64,000 nucleotides of DNA from Bacillus sp. RO3 (GCF_012911895.1 NZ_JAAXCV010000020.1:1-64000), one strand, 5' to 3'; shown: positions 32,820 through 42,177, numbered from the stretch's first letter. Numbers and translations are program-made. Notes: generated by a model not told the origin, from the letters alone.

Positions 32820-34598
32820 TTATTTAAGATTCTCAGTAGCTTTCAAATACTGATCAACTGCTTCCTTCAATGGTTGGATAGATGTTTCCCAGAAGTTCGT
32901 CCCCGTTAATTCCTCCTCGAGGAACTGGACGCTCAGCTGCTCCATGGATTGGTTCCCTGAGGATGCGAGCAATTGGTCGTATCGTGCAGGGAATGTTTCT
33001 TTATCCTGCTGATAAAGAGAATAGATGCCGTTACTGAACAAGTAACCGATGGTATACGGTAGATTGTAAAAGGCCTTCTCTGTATTAAAGAAATGCGGGA
33101 TGGTCATCCAATTATGGGTATTCACTTCTTCCAATGAGTCTTGGAACCATTCCTTTTCCGTTTCCTCCATTAACTGAACGATCTCAGCTGATGAAAGCTT
33201 CCCGCTTTTACGCTTTTTGTAAAATGCTGCCTCGAACTCATACTTGGCGGGGATATACGAGATGTATTTCAGTCCGTTCGTGATTTTCATTTCCAATAGA
33301 GACAGTCTGTCTTCTTCTGTCTTCGCTAAATCGATGGCTGCATCGAGGACAAGATTTTCAGCAAAAGTGGACGCTGTTTCAGCAAGACCCGTACCTACTT
33401 TGTGAGAGAAACCAGGTTGTTCATACAGGAGGGAATTGTGATAGGCATGCCCCAGCTCATGAGCGATGGTGACGACATCCTGGTAGTTGCCGGTAAACGA
33501 TAGCATCACACGGCTTTCTTTTGCATTTGGGAACGATGCACAAAATGCACCATGACGTTTTGAGTTTGCAGGCGCTGCGTCAATCCAGCCCTTTTCAAAT
33601 GCGGTTTGTGCGAATTGGCCCATTTTTTCACTGAAGAGATAGAACTGCTTGGTCACAATGTCTGCCGCTTCCTCGTATGTAAGACTCGTCTTAGAAGAGA
33701 AGGTTGGGGCATAGATGTCATACCAGCTCAATTTCGTTACTTGGCTCAACGTAGCTTTTCGTTCCAGAAAAAGATGCAGCAAGGATGTGTGTGAATGGAG
33801 TGTGTGCATCATGCTGTTGACTGAGACTTCACTGATCCGGTTTTGTTCTAACATTTCCTTCAGGGGATTCTTCCATCCCCGCAAACGATAGAGCTCATTG
33901 CGGAATCCGGAAAAATGGTTGAAAATGGATGCGAACCGATCTTCATTCTCACGGCAGACCGTTGAAAGGGAGGCGGCGATTTCCTTCCTGGTCCCCCTGT
34001 CCCCCGAAAGCATGGCCCGCATGTAGGCCATATCAAATGAAAGACTCTCTAAACCTTCCCCATTCCTAACCGGGACAGTCAGGCGTGTGTACTCTTCCTC
34101 GTATACGTCTTCCCAACCGTCAAATCCATGAACAGACAGGGAGTGAATCAGCGTTTCCATCTCCGGCTCGAGCCTGTCCTTCACCTTTTTTCTCTGTTCC
34201 GTTAGAAACCGCTCACTCCCCTCCACTTCTTTACGTTGAATGAATGCTTCCCAGTTCACGTCTGGCATATCGGCAAGAAACTGACTGTAACCAAGGAGCA
34301 GTGTATCCATTTTCGCTTTCAACACATTACTCTTTTCACTAAGACCCTGTGCTTCCTTGTCAAAAACATTTCCAGCTGCCAGGCAATAGATATACTCATC
34401 CATATGGAATACCTTCGTATAGAGATCCTGTACATGATTTGTCATTTCAATTGCATAATCGGGCCCTAGCTGTTTTTCAAAAGAAGACTGTGCTTCCTCG
34501 ATTTGTGAACGAATGCTCTGAATGTGATCCTCCACATGACCGGCTCCCGGTTGAACCTTTTCTAAATCCCATTGCATTTTCTTCTCCGTTTGCTTCAC
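32820..34598 (-). CDS. pepF: M3-family oligoendopeptidase
   Basis: A 592-residue M3 metallopeptidase, the usual PepF length. The zinc motif HELGH is at residues 380-384 (HELGHAYHNSL), with a Glu about 25 residues later as third ligand (GTGLAETASTFAE). PepF cleaves oligopeptides of about 7-17 residues in the cytoplasm. The GTG start follows AGGAGGGG by seven bases. The gene stands alone. Confidence 0.9.
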   Translation of the reverse strand: MKQTEKKMQWDLEKVQPGAGHVEDHIQSIRSQIEEAQSSFEKQLGPDYAIEMTNHVQDLYTKVFHMDEYIYCLAAGNVFDKEAQGLSEKSNVLKAKMDTLLLGYSQFLADMPDVNWEAFIQRKEVEGSERFLTEQRKKVKDRLEPEMETLIHSLSVHGFDGWEDVYEEEYTRLTVPVRNGEGLESLSFDMAYMRAMLSGDRGTRKEIAASLSTVCRENEDRFASIFNHFSGFRNELYRLRGWKNPLKEMLEQNRISEVSVNSMMHTLHSHTSLLHLFLERKATLSQVTKLSWYDIYAPTFSSKTSLTYEEAADIVTKQFYLFSEKMGQFAQTAFEKGWIDAAPANSKRHGAFCASFPNAKESRVMLSFTGNYQDVVTIAHELGHAYHNSLLYEQPGFSHKVGTGLAETASTFAENLVLDAAIDLAKTEEDRLSLLEMKITNGLKYISYIPAKYEFEAAFYKKRKSGKLSSAEIVQLMEETEKEWFQDSLEEVNTHNWMTIPHFFNTEKAFYNLPYTIGYLFSNGIYSLYQQDKETFPARYDQLLASSGNQSMEQLSVQFLEEELTGTNFWETSIQPLKEAVDQYLKATENLK

Positions 34599-34780
34599 GT
34601 TTATCCCCTCCTATTAATCTACCTATATTGTAAAGGAGCATGGAACATTCTACTTCAGTCTCAGGGTGGATAAGGAAAGCTCGGGAGACCTACCATTACA
34701 TCCTACTATGTTCAGCCACTGGATGATGAAGCAGCTCCATCATGAACCGATCTTTTAGGAAATGTTGGTTAGGCCTCTAT

Positions 34781-35425
34781 TCAAAGCGTAATCCTATCCC
34801 CTGCTCCTTTCATCTCAATCAACACCTCTTCCCCTAACTCACACTGAATCATCTGCATTCTCCCTGAAGAAGAAAAATCCTTCGGCATGAGTCCATTCAA
34901 TGGCATCGTAAAGGAAGCAATCCCCAATTCCTGATACGTTTCCCCGATTAATTTACTGCATGTATAATCTTTCGCTTTAGAAGGAATGGAAAAAATCCTG
35001 CCCTCCATCACCTCTTTGATCATGTTCCACTCTGAAGGATTGGGGATTCCGTGGACTTTTTTCATATAGTGGAGAAATGCCTGTTCATCCACTGGCTGCT
35101 TATGCTCAAGGGAACGCCATGCATAGGCAGGTGGTTGGTAAGGTACCACATCTTGTCCATAGGTTTTTAAACGATCGATTAATTTGACTATTTTCGGGCC
35201 TGTCAGGTTGTCGTGCATGACCTCATCCTGTAAATTCGTTAAGGCTGTAGACTCCCAAAAGTATACTTCTCCTTCTGGATTAGGTCGATAGACCATGCCA
35301 ACATGGGACCACATGCTATTCTCTAATTTCTCAACTAGTTTGCTCATTCGATATTGTCCACTGAACAGGATGAGATCTCCTGTCTTTAGTTCTGGATAAA
35401 GTGAGTCGATGGATTGTGATTTCAT
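34781..35425 (-). CDS. Permuted papain-fold (YiiX/NlpC-P60-like) hydrolase
   Basis: A 214-residue protein of the permuted NlpC/P60 group. The His comes first, in TGDLILFSG...WSHVGMVYR (His41), then Glu58, and the nucleophile Cys156 is in YTCSKLIGE, the reverse of the normal order. Members such as YiiX may act on amide bonds in cell wall or lipids. No signal peptide is seen. The ATG at 35425 lies after AAAGGAG; it is divergent from the diguanylate cyclase gene. Confidence 0.75.
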   Translation of the reverse strand: MKSQSIDSLYPELKTGDLILFSGQYRMSKLVEKLENSMWSHVGMVYRPNPEGEVYFWESTALTNLQDEVMHDNLTGPKIVKLIDRLKTYGQDVVPYQPPAYAWRSLEHKQPVDEQAFLHYMKKVHGIPNPSEWNMIKEVMEGRIFSIPSKAKDYTCSKLIGETYQELGIASFTMPLNGLMPKDFSSSGRMQMIQCELGEEVLIEMKGAGDRITL

Positions 35426-35508
35426 TATTTTTTCTCCTTTTTTTAATTTTCTCATAAAGAGTCTGTGCTATAATCATACAATATTGACTAAAATTAGGAG
35501 CCTTTTTT

Positions 35509-37671
35509 ATGAAAAAATATATCTTGCTTTTCATATTCTTCGCTTTCTTCATGACATTCCCTTCAAGTCTTTCTGTATACGCAACGAGCCACACGAAGAC
35601 GGTCACTATAGATGATGGATTCCAGGAATTAGATCTGAGAAACCAATTAGAAATATTTTTTGATCAAAAGCACGTATCGAATGAAAAAATCCTCGAAAAG
35701 ACCGACGCGTTTGTACCATTATCCAAAGCCAATCCATCAGGAGATATTGCCGATACGGTCTATTGGCTGAAAGTGAATGTGAGGAATGGTTCCCAGCACC
35801 AGAGGGATCTTCTCCTTGAGATCAAGAAGCCCCATTTAAGCTCCGTCACGCTGTACAAACAAAGGGAAGGTCAGCTTCAGAAGGAAGAAACGATAGGGTA
35901 CCGCTATCCTTTCAACCTAAGAGACTACAAGCATCGGAATCTCGTGTTTACCCTGCAGCTCCGTGGGGATGAGTCCGGCACCTATTTTTTGAAAATGGAG
36001 ACGGACAGTTTCTTTCAGGCGCCCGTGTCCTTATGGGATCCCATTGCGTTCTCTGAATCCAACTATATGAATCAATCGATTCTTGGTGTGTTCTATGGCA
36101 TTATGCTGGCCATGATCATCTATAATACATTCCTGTTCTTCTCTCTAAGGGAAAAAAGTTATTTCTATTACATATTGTTTATTTCCGGATTTACGATGCT
36201 GCAGGCGATCTGGGACGGATTGGCCTTTCAGTTTGTATGGGGGGACTTTCCGTGGTGGGCCCTCAGGTCAAATGTCTTCTTTATCTTATGGTCATCCTTG
36301 TTCGCCCTTCAGTTCACGAGGCATTTCCTTCAGTTGAAGGAACATGCACCTGTCCTGAATAAGATCGTCACCTATTTCACTCTCGTGTGTGCCCTGTGCC
36401 TGACCTTTTCTCTTTTCATGCCTGTCGGGATCATGACCATGGTCAGTACCGTGATCGCTACGGTCTTCCTGATATTTCTTATCGTCATTGCCCTGAAGGT
36501 AAGGCTCCGGACAAGGGAGGCAAAGTTCTTCTTATCCGCCTGGGCACTCCTCTTTGTCGGGGTGATCCTGAACCTGCTCGCGGCGTATAAGCTGATCCCC
36601 CTGACGAATCTGACATTGTTCGCCCCTAAGATCGGAGGGGTTGTGGAGGTATTGGTGCTCTCCCTTGGTCTCGCCGACAAAATCAAGCGGATGAGGAAAG
36701 AAAAGGCTCACGAAACCAAGAAGTATTATGTTCATACGCTCATGCAGCATTCCTTTAAACAGATGTCCATAATGGACGAGCTTGAATCGTTGACGGAACA
36801 AGGATTAACCTGTTTGAGGGATGTCACCCATTTTGAAAAAGGGGTATATCTCAAAGAGACTGAAGAAGGCTGGCGGGTCGTGTCCCAAATAGGCAGTATC
36901 AAGGGAAGTGCGCCTGACGAGATAGAGGCGCGGAAATTGGAGTGGTATGCTTATTTTAAAGAAGCGGATGAAGCGAGGAATGCCCTTGGGATGGAGTCCT
37001 TGGACGGTTCTACCTTATCCATACCGATTACAGGCAGCACCCACACTGGATTATTCATTCTCTGCAGCAACCGGAAGGACGGAGTCGACCTTTCCATCAT
37101 GGACAGCATCCTCCCTTCGTTCATCGGGCAGTTCACTGCCTTGATCGATCAAAAGGAAGGCCTGAAGACGCTGAAAAGGTCTGCCATGATCGATCACTTG
37201 ACGAAAATATACAACCGAAAGTACTTCCTGGAAAAAGCGAACGAGCTTCATGAGCAGGAAGGGAACGGACCTGCTTCCCTCCTGTTGATCGACATCGATC
37301 ACTTTAAGAGAATCAATGATTCATATGGGCATTTAATTGGAGATCAGGCGATTACCTTTGCAGCCGATCTCATACAGGACGTCTTCCATGAAAAAGGGAT
37401 TGTAGGCCGCTTTGGCGGTGAAGAATTCATCGTCTACTTAGAGGGGGCGGATAAAGAACGTGCCCTGGAAATGGCGAACACCCTTCTCGAGGTCCTGCAC
37501 AGAGAAAGCTTTCCCCTTGATGACGGCAGCTCCCTATTCCTGACCGTCAGCATCGGGTTCTGCACCACCGGGAACCATCGAGAGAAGAGTCTTCATGCTA
37601 TGATCGAAAGTGCCGATACCGAATTATATAAGGCCAAGCATAATGGACGGGATCAGGTATCAGCTTGTTGA
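35509..37671 (+). CDS. 7TMR-DISM diguanylate cyclase
   Basis: A 720-residue membrane enzyme that makes c-di-GMP. A signal peptide (1-25) is followed by an outer 7TMR-DISMED2 sensor domain (about 30-175), seven membrane helices (about 185-395), a GAF-like linker (about 420-545) and a C-terminal GGDEF domain. The active site is GGEEF at 636-640, so it should be active. The inhibitory RxxD site just before it is absent. SD AGGAG and a TG-extended TATAAT at 35469 precede it. The outer domain probably binds a carbohydrate. Confidence 0.9.
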   Translation: MKKYILLFIFFAFFMTFPSSLSVYATSHTKTVTIDDGFQELDLRNQLEIFFDQKHVSNEKILEKTDAFVPLSKANPSGDIADTVYWLKVNVRNGSQHQRDLLLEIKKPHLSSVTLYKQREGQLQKEETIGYRYPFNLRDYKHRNLVFTLQLRGDESGTYFLKMETDSFFQAPVSLWDPIAFSESNYMNQSILGVFYGIMLAMIIYNTFLFFSLREKSYFYYILFISGFTMLQAIWDGLAFQFVWGDFPWWALRSNVFFILWSSLFALQFTRHFLQLKEHAPVLNKIVTYFTLVCALCLTFSLFMPVGIMTMVSTVIATVFLIFLIVIALKVRLRTREAKFFLSAWALLFVGVILNLLAAYKLIPLTNLTLFAPKIGGVVEVLVLSLGLADKIKRMRKEKAHETKKYYVHTLMQHSFKQMSIMDELESLTEQGLTCLRDVTHFEKGVYLKETEEGWRVVSQIGSIKGSAPDEIEARKLEWYAYFKEADEARNALGMESLDGSTLSIPITGSTHTGLFILCSNRKDGVDLSIMDSILPSFIGQFTALIDQKEGLKTLKRSAMIDHLTKIYNRKYFLEKANELHEQEGNGPASLLLIDIDHFKRINDSYGHLIGDQAITFAADLIQDVFHEKGIVGRFGGEEFIVYLEGADKERALEMANTLLEVLHRESFPLDDGSSLFLTVSIGFCTTGNHREKSLHAMIESADTELYKAKHNGRDQVSAC

Positions 37672-37727
37672 TAATCCGATTTCAACCGTTTTTCAAACGA
37701 ATATCAATGGGTGAAAAAAGCCTACTA

Positions 37728-37760
37728 AAAAGCCAGTCATCACGATGATGACTGGCTTTT
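37728..37760. terminator. Bidirectional terminator, 15-bp stem
   Basis: AAAAGCCAGTCATCA pairs perfectly with TGATGACTGGCTTTT around CGA. It ends the GGDEF gene and also covers the stop codon of the convergent ybaN-like gene. Confidence 0.9.
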
Positions 37761-38156
37761 CTCTATTTCATATGACGCTGGATGAATCGTCTTGATTTTC
37801 TTGATGAAATAATAATGCTTGTAAAGGGCGAGGCCGATTAAGATGATCCGGACGAAGAGAATATCCACGTACAGGACCGAAAGAAGAATAAAGAAATCCG
37901 CCGTCAGGTTGATCCTGATCTTCTCTCTTCTCGTCATCCCCTTCTTTTCAAGAAAGGCTACAACATACTTCTCATAAACGGTGGTGTTTTTAAACCAGGC
38001 TTCCATCCGCTTGGAGCTTTTCGCAAAGCAGTACGCAGCGAATAAGTAAAACGGTCCACCCGGCAGGACCGGAAGCACCGTGCCGGCAATCCCCAAGAGC
38101 AGGGATACAAGCCCCAGCAGCATGAACAGAATGCTTTTCACTTTTTTTATTGTCAT
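37740..38156 (-). CDS. YbaN (DUF454) family membrane protein
   Basis: A 138-residue protein with the DUF454 pattern LGLVSLLLGIAGTVLPVLPG then FYLFAAYCFAKSS and a second pair of helices. The role of the family is unknown. The SD AGGGGA is nine bases upstream. Its last codons run into the shared terminator stem. Confidence 0.85.
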   Translation of the reverse strand: MTIKKVKSILFMLLGLVSLLLGIAGTVLPVLPGGPFYLFAAYCFAKSSKRMEAWFKNTTVYEKYVVAFLEKKGMTRREKIRINLTADFFILLSVLYVDILFVRIILIGLALYKHYYFIKKIKTIHPASYEIEKSQSSS

Positions 38157-38400
38157 GGTCGATTTCCCCTATGTCCCTATATTCATAGATCTACAACACC
38201 CATTGTACTATAAATATACCAGGAAAGGCGCACACTTTGTTTAGGAGATTCCTGTCAATGACCGTTCATCTCCTGCCGTCACTGTTTCCGTGACTTTTTC
38301 ATCTGCCTTCCTTTCTCTAACAATATGAACCTATCGGGAATTTCATGCCCTTCTGATCCAGGGAGATTTGCCTAGAAAGGACACTGGACCTCTGACGCCC

Positions 38401-39384
38401 TTACTGCATCCACTTCGCCATTTCAAAATAGACGGGGATTCCTATGACCAGGTTGAATGGAAACGTTACACCAAGAGACAACCCTAAATAGATGGACGGG
38501 TTCGCCTCTGGTACAGATGTCTTGAGAGCCGCCGGGGCTGCAATGTAGGAAGCACTTCCCGCCAGCACGCCCATTAAGGTCGTTCCGCCTAAAGATAATC
38601 CCGTCAAATGACCGACGACGACACCGAGACCCCCAAACAGGACGGGAGCGAATACGGCAAAAAGCACCAGGGGGAATCCGTGCTTTTTCACTTCATGCAA
38701 TCGTTCGCCTGCCATCAAGCCCATATTTAACAGGAATAAAATAAGAATGCTGCTGTATAAGTCCAAAAATAACGGTTTAACCGTCGGCAGGGCACGTTCG
38801 CCAAGGACGGAACCGATGAATAAGCTCCCGACAAGAAGCAGAATGCTTTTTCCAAACAAACTTTCCCTCAGGATTTCTTTGTTGAACAAATTCCCTGAAG
38901 AAGGAAGTGACTCGTCATTCCCCTTCCTTTCCAATACCTTTAACAGTAACAGGGAAACCAAAATCGCCGGGCTTTCCATCAGGACCACCAGGGCATTCAT
39001 GAATCCTTCATAGGTGGTTCCGCTGCTTTCAAGGAATGAAATGGCGGCTCCGTATGTCACAATGCTGATGGAACCATATGTCGCTGATAGTCCGATGGCG
39101 TTTTTCAAGTCCATCTTGATGACTTTCATCATCAGCAGGGTGATCAGGGGGGTGATGACCCCGATGAACATTGCTCCCGTGATCGGCCCCAGAACGAGAG
39201 GGATCGAATAATGCGAAAGCTCGATCCCCCCCTTGATGCCGATCGCAATCAATAAATAGATACTCAAGCCCTCACTCAGGCCTTTCGGAAACTTCAAATC
39301 CGACTTACAAATAGCCGCAATAACCCCCAGTACAAAGAAGAATACCATGGGGGATGCGATGTTTTGAATCATGATTTCTGTCAT
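38401..39384 (-). CDS. sbtA: SbtA-family Na+-dependent bicarbonate permease
   Basis: A 327-residue, ten-helix permease. Two inverted repeats of five helices begin FFFVLGVIAAICKSDLKFP and IGIKGG, as in SbtA, which imports bicarbonate with sodium in cyanobacteria. The PII-like partner SbtB is not nearby. It lies 82 bases downstream of a carbonic-anhydrase-like gene, on the same strand, which in turn follows an MpsC-like gene. Together they look like a CO2/bicarbonate supply operon. Confidence 0.85.
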   Translation of the reverse strand: MTEIMIQNIASPMVFFFVLGVIAAICKSDLKFPKGLSEGLSIYLLIAIGIKGGIELSHYSIPLVLGPITGAMFIGVITPLITLLMMKVIKMDLKNAIGLSATYGSISIVTYGAAISFLESSGTTYEGFMNALVVLMESPAILVSLLLLKVLERKGNDESLPSSGNLFNKEILRESLFGKSILLLVGSLFIGSVLGERALPTVKPLFLDLYSSILILFLLNMGLMAGERLHEVKKHGFPLVLFAVFAPVLFGGLGVVVGHLTGLSLGGTTLMGVLAGSASYIAAPAALKTSVPEANPSIYLGLSLGVTFPFNLVIGIPVYFEMAKWMQ

Positions 39385-39466
39385 TATTGTCCTCCCTACC
39401 TACTTCAGAAGCCCCGGACATGCCAGGGCATGCTGTGTTCTCATTCACAAGGGGTAATCACTGCCG

Positions 39467-39919
39467 CTACCCGATTTCCACCTTGCCGTTTCCGTCTATC
39501 ACCCATCCATGGACCGTGATATGCTTCGGAATGAGGGGGTGCCCTGTGATCTTCTCCATATTCTTCTTGATGCCTGCCACCGGATCTCCGGAACCAAGTA
39601 ACCAATCATACACCCCACCACCGACGACATTCATGTACTGAATCGTCTTTATGGTGTCCGGTGATATCCCGGCCTTCGAGAATTCCGATTGAAAATACTC
39701 TTTTGTAAAAGGTGTGTCCTTGCTTTCCTTATGGAAAAGAAGATAAATGGCATCGATGTTCTCCTGATAAATGGATAAGATGATGTTCCTCATGCTGCAT
39801 CCATACGGGTGGCTGATATCTGCACCAAAAGAGTCAATCACCCGAACGATTTCCACATCGTGCAATACATCATGGATTCCTTCTTGAGTATTCGTGACAA
39901 CCAGTCCTCTTGTTTTCAT
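39467..39919 (-). CDS. Carbonic-anhydrase-like protein (YbcF-like)
   Basis: A 150-residue protein similar to YbcF, a degenerate beta-carbonic anhydrase. The C-terminal VHGWVIDGNGKVEI matches the beta-class end. The first zinc Cys (CxDxR) is not obvious; ISHPYGCSMRNI may be the remaining His/Cys pair, so activity is uncertain. The start at 39919 lies after GGAGAGG. It sits between the MpsC-like gene and sbtA. Confidence 0.65.
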   Translation of the reverse strand: MKTRGLVVTNTQEGIHDVLHDVEIVRVIDSFGADISHPYGCSMRNIILSIYQENIDAIYLLFHKESKDTPFTKEYFQSEFSKAGISPDTIKTIQYMNVVGGGVYDWLLGSGDPVAGIKKNMEKITGHPLIPKHITVHGWVIDGNGKVEIG

Positions 39920-39962
39920 GAACAATCCTCTCCTTCAAGTTGAAATGTCTTTTTTCGGCCCA

Positions 39963-40014
39963 TAAAAAAAACCGACAAATTCCCAAAACACCGGTTTTGA
40001 GAATTTGTCGGTTT
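39963..40014 (-). terminator. Strong terminator between ybcI-like and ybcF-like genes
   Basis: AAACCGACAAATTC pairs with GAATTTGTCGGTTT across a 19-base loop that itself contains AAAACACCGGTTTT. On the minus strand a run of eight Ts follows. Either the downstream pair has a separate promoter or read-through is controlled here. Confidence 0.85.
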
Positions 40015-40095
40015 ACTTTCAACGAACCACAACAGTTTTTTGAAAATCTCCCGATTGAACCACGGGAACGGGTCCCCTGGCCAAAATATTCTGTT

Positions 40096-40464
40096 TTAGT
40101 TTAAAGAGTTCTCTAAATCTTTCCCTAATCTGAAGACCATGACCCGCTCTCCAGTCTGCGTACTGATATCCGTGTGGAAGCATGTAACCTGTTCGCCTGT
40201 CAGATCTGAGATGATCTTGTTTAACTCAGCGACGCCGGACTCCACCAGGGCAGCCCGGTTCTTCTTGATGGCAAGCATCCCTTCCTTCGTCTCGGACACT
40301 TTGTATTCAGCAGGTGTCAAAATGCCCCTCAGGGTGACGATGATCATATCCCTGACAATGTCAGACTTCACGGCAATCGATCCCCGCCCCAGAAAATCCT
40401 TTTCCCATTGCGTAATCGATTTACTTATATCTGCTTCCAGACTTCCTTTAGTGACTTTACTCAT
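40096..40464 (-). CDS. DUF2294 / MpsC-family protein (YbcI-like)
   Basis: A 122-residue protein of the DUF2294 (MpsC) family. Typical features are the N-terminal helix ISKSITQWEKDFLGRG, VRDMIIVTLRGILTPAE and the central IKKNRAALVESG. In Staphylococcus and Bacillus the gene accompanies MpsAB, a CO2/bicarbonate uptake system. Here it stands before a YbcF-like gene and sbtA, with no mpsAB in the window. The start has SD GGGAGAG. A terminator-like hairpin lies directly before that SD. Confidence 0.75.
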   Translation of the reverse strand: MSKVTKGSLEADISKSITQWEKDFLGRGSIAVKSDIVRDMIIVTLRGILTPAEYKVSETKEGMLAIKKNRAALVESGVAELNKIISDLTGEQVTCFHTDISTQTGERVMVFRLGKDLENSLN

Positions 40465-40481
40465 TCCATTTCTCTCCCATC

Positions 40482-40528
40482 AAAAAAGGTGTATTCCCCT
40501 AACGGAAAAATCGCTAAAGGAATACACC
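40482..40528 (-). promoter_or_regulatory. Attenuator-like hairpin before the MpsC-like gene
   Basis: On the minus strand GGTGTATTCC and GGAATACACC pair around a 21-base loop, followed by TTTTTT and, three bases later, the SD GGGAGAG. With the promoter about 130 bases upstream, this is placed to stop transcription in the leader unless something remodels it. It does not match any riboswitch I know. Confidence 0.65.
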
Positions 40529-40657
40529 GATTTATACACATGTTAACCCTTTATCTTGATGTCACTTGTTCATGCAACCAATGCACGCATTGGTATTATG
40601 CTCAAGTCCTTATCAATAAATGGCTTCAGATGATCTCTCGGTATTATAGTTTTTTTC

Positions 40658-40686
40658 ATTCTATCCCGTTCACCCGGTTGTGTCAA
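40658..40686 (-). promoter_or_regulatory. Sigma-A promoter of the bicarbonate operon
   Basis: A perfect TTGACA and TAGAAT are separated by 17 bases. Transcription would start near 40651, giving a leader of about 190 bases before the MpsC-like gene. The leader also holds the stem CCAATG-CGTG-CATTGG near 40580. Confidence 0.85.
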
Positions 40687-40827
40687 TAGGGAAACTCCGG
40701 ACTTTTTTCCTATTGTTTGATGAGAAAAGGTGACGCTTTTACAAGCCAGGGAAAGGATGGTCCCTTTGGCGTTCATGATACTATATTGGTAGAAAGAGAT
40801 TCACATTTTTTGAAGCAGGTGAACAGA

Positions 40828-41328
40828 ATGAAACATGGAATGGTACTAGAAAAAATGACTACCGGTGATTGGGACCAAGTACGAGACATTTACCTTGAAG
40901 GGATAACGACAGGGAATGCAACGTTCCAGAAAACCGCTCCTTCATGGGAGGAATGGGATAGGGGTCATCATGGAGATGCCCGCATCGTAGCATGTTCAGA
41001 AGGAAAGGTAGCAGGCTGGGCAGCCTTAAGTCCCGTGTCAGGCAGATGTGTCTATTCAGGGGTTGGAGAAGTAAGTGTGTATGTGAGGTTAACAGAGCAC
41101 GGAAGAGGGATTGGCAGTCTGCTCCTGGCATCCCTCATTGACATCAGTGAACAAAACGGTTTCTGGACGCTGCAGTCCGGGATCTTCCCTGAAAATACAG
41201 GGAGCATCACACTACACAAGAAACATGGCTTCCGGGAAGTGGGCAGGCGGGAACGCATCGGTTTCATGGATGGCGTCTGGCGGGATACGATTCTGTTTGA
41301 AAGAAGGAGCAGTAAAGTAGGGATCTGA
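40828..41328 (+). CDS. GNAT, phosphinothricin acetyltransferase-like
   Basis: A 166-residue GNAT of the PAT/MnaT group. Typical parts are the start VRDIYLEGITTGNATFQ, GVGEVSVYVRLTEHGRGIGSLLL (acetyl-CoA loop), and ENTGSITLHKKHGFREVGRRERIGFMDGVWRDT. Such enzymes acetylate methionine sulfoximine or the herbicide phosphinothricin. The start has SD AGGTGA. It is divergent from the bicarbonate operon. Confidence 0.85.
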   Translation: MKHGMVLEKMTTGDWDQVRDIYLEGITTGNATFQKTAPSWEEWDRGHHGDARIVACSEGKVAGWAALSPVSGRCVYSGVGEVSVYVRLTEHGRGIGSLLLASLIDISEQNGFWTLQSGIFPENTGSITLHKKHGFREVGRRERIGFMDGVWRDTILFERRSSKVGI

Positions 41329-41474
41329 TTTATTGTAGAGATTCTAATGGCGTGGCAAGACGGAAATTCGTTTGCACGTCCTTTTTTATGGCAGCCGCCC
41401 CCCAAGGAGAACGATTGTAAGGGGTATTTCATGTGAATGGATCATATACTCTTCACAAAAGGGGGGATTCACAA

Positions 41475-41756
41475 ATGGAGGACGTAACTAGGAAAGGTGT
41501 GAATGGAAAAGCGATTGCAGCCCTCATGCTAGGCATTCTATCCATTATCGTCGTTATTTTTCCAGTGTTGGGAGTGGTTCTGGGGGTCATGGGACTCATA
41601 CTCGGTGTGATCGGACGGAACGAAATCAAACGGTTTGATCAGGAAGGAAAGAGAGCGGCCATTGCCGGGATTATCTGCAGCATCCTTGGTATTGCTTTTT
41701 CTCTGTTATGGTTTGTTCTTTCTTATATGACGTTTACGGGTATGATTTCTGGTTGA
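41475..41756 (+). CDS. DUF4190 membrane protein
   Basis: A 93-residue protein with two long membrane helices separated by the DUF4190 signature GRNEIKRFDQEGKRAAIAGIICSILGI. Function unknown. The ATG at 41475 follows AGGGGGGAT by six bases. Confidence 0.8.
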   Translation: MEDVTRKGVNGKAIAALMLGILSIIVVIFPVLGVVLGVMGLILGVIGRNEIKRFDQEGKRAAIAGIICSILGIAFSLLWFVLSYMTFTGMISG

Positions 41757-42057
41757 AAAAGAGTGACAGAAGCCAGTAGGCTGGATGGTTGTGATTCACG
41801 TTTTGGATAAAATGAAGCTTTTAACTTTTAGAAAACAACGTCCGTTTTGATTGTAATGGTCACATTCGTTCTGTATATGTTTAATGAAGTTCCTTTCCTT
41901 TATGGGATATGGGTTACCTGTGGATTGACCCCTAAAGAAACAATAGGAGGTTGCTGCAATCACGATACTATTAGGTTCATGATGAATAGGGCTGAGGAGC
42001 ATGTAAAGTGAATGCTCCTTATCTTCTCCATCTTTTTCAGTTGAGTTTTTCCCTAAC
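41757..42057. other. Intergenic stretch with a hairpin only
   Basis: I see no convincing gene here. GAGGAGCAT at 41995 pairs with ATGCTCCTT ending at 42020 around an 8-base loop; it may end the DUF4190 transcript or that of the small minus-strand gene next to it. Confidence 0.4.
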
Positions 42058-42177
42058 TTAAAAAGAAACACCCATCACCCATTTCCCTAGCTTGTATCCT
42101 AAGGAAAGGCACAAAAAACCAACCGTGACATAAAAGCTATATTTCAAAAATGGATGTTCTCTTGAAGTATCTATCAT
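42058..42177 (-). CDS. 39-residue membrane peptide
   Basis: A peptide with a polar start MIDTSREHPFLKY and one membrane helix FYVTVGFLCLSLGYKLGKWVMG. The SD GGGGGAT lies five bases from the ATG. It is 40 bases after the stop of the histidine phosphatase gene on the same strand and probably shares its message. Family not recognised. Confidence 0.55.
   Translation of the reverse strand: MIDTSREHPFLKYSFYVTVGFLCLSLGYKLGKWVMGVSF

Noticed and set aside
40570-40776. Leader peptide in the MpsC-like leader (a frame of 29 codons from an internal ATG)
   Set aside because: The ATG overlaps the -10 region of the promoter and would not be in the transcript.
41796-42071. 91-codon minus-strand frame
   Set aside because: No SD, no hydrophobic or domain pattern, and it overlaps the better-supported 39-residue gene.
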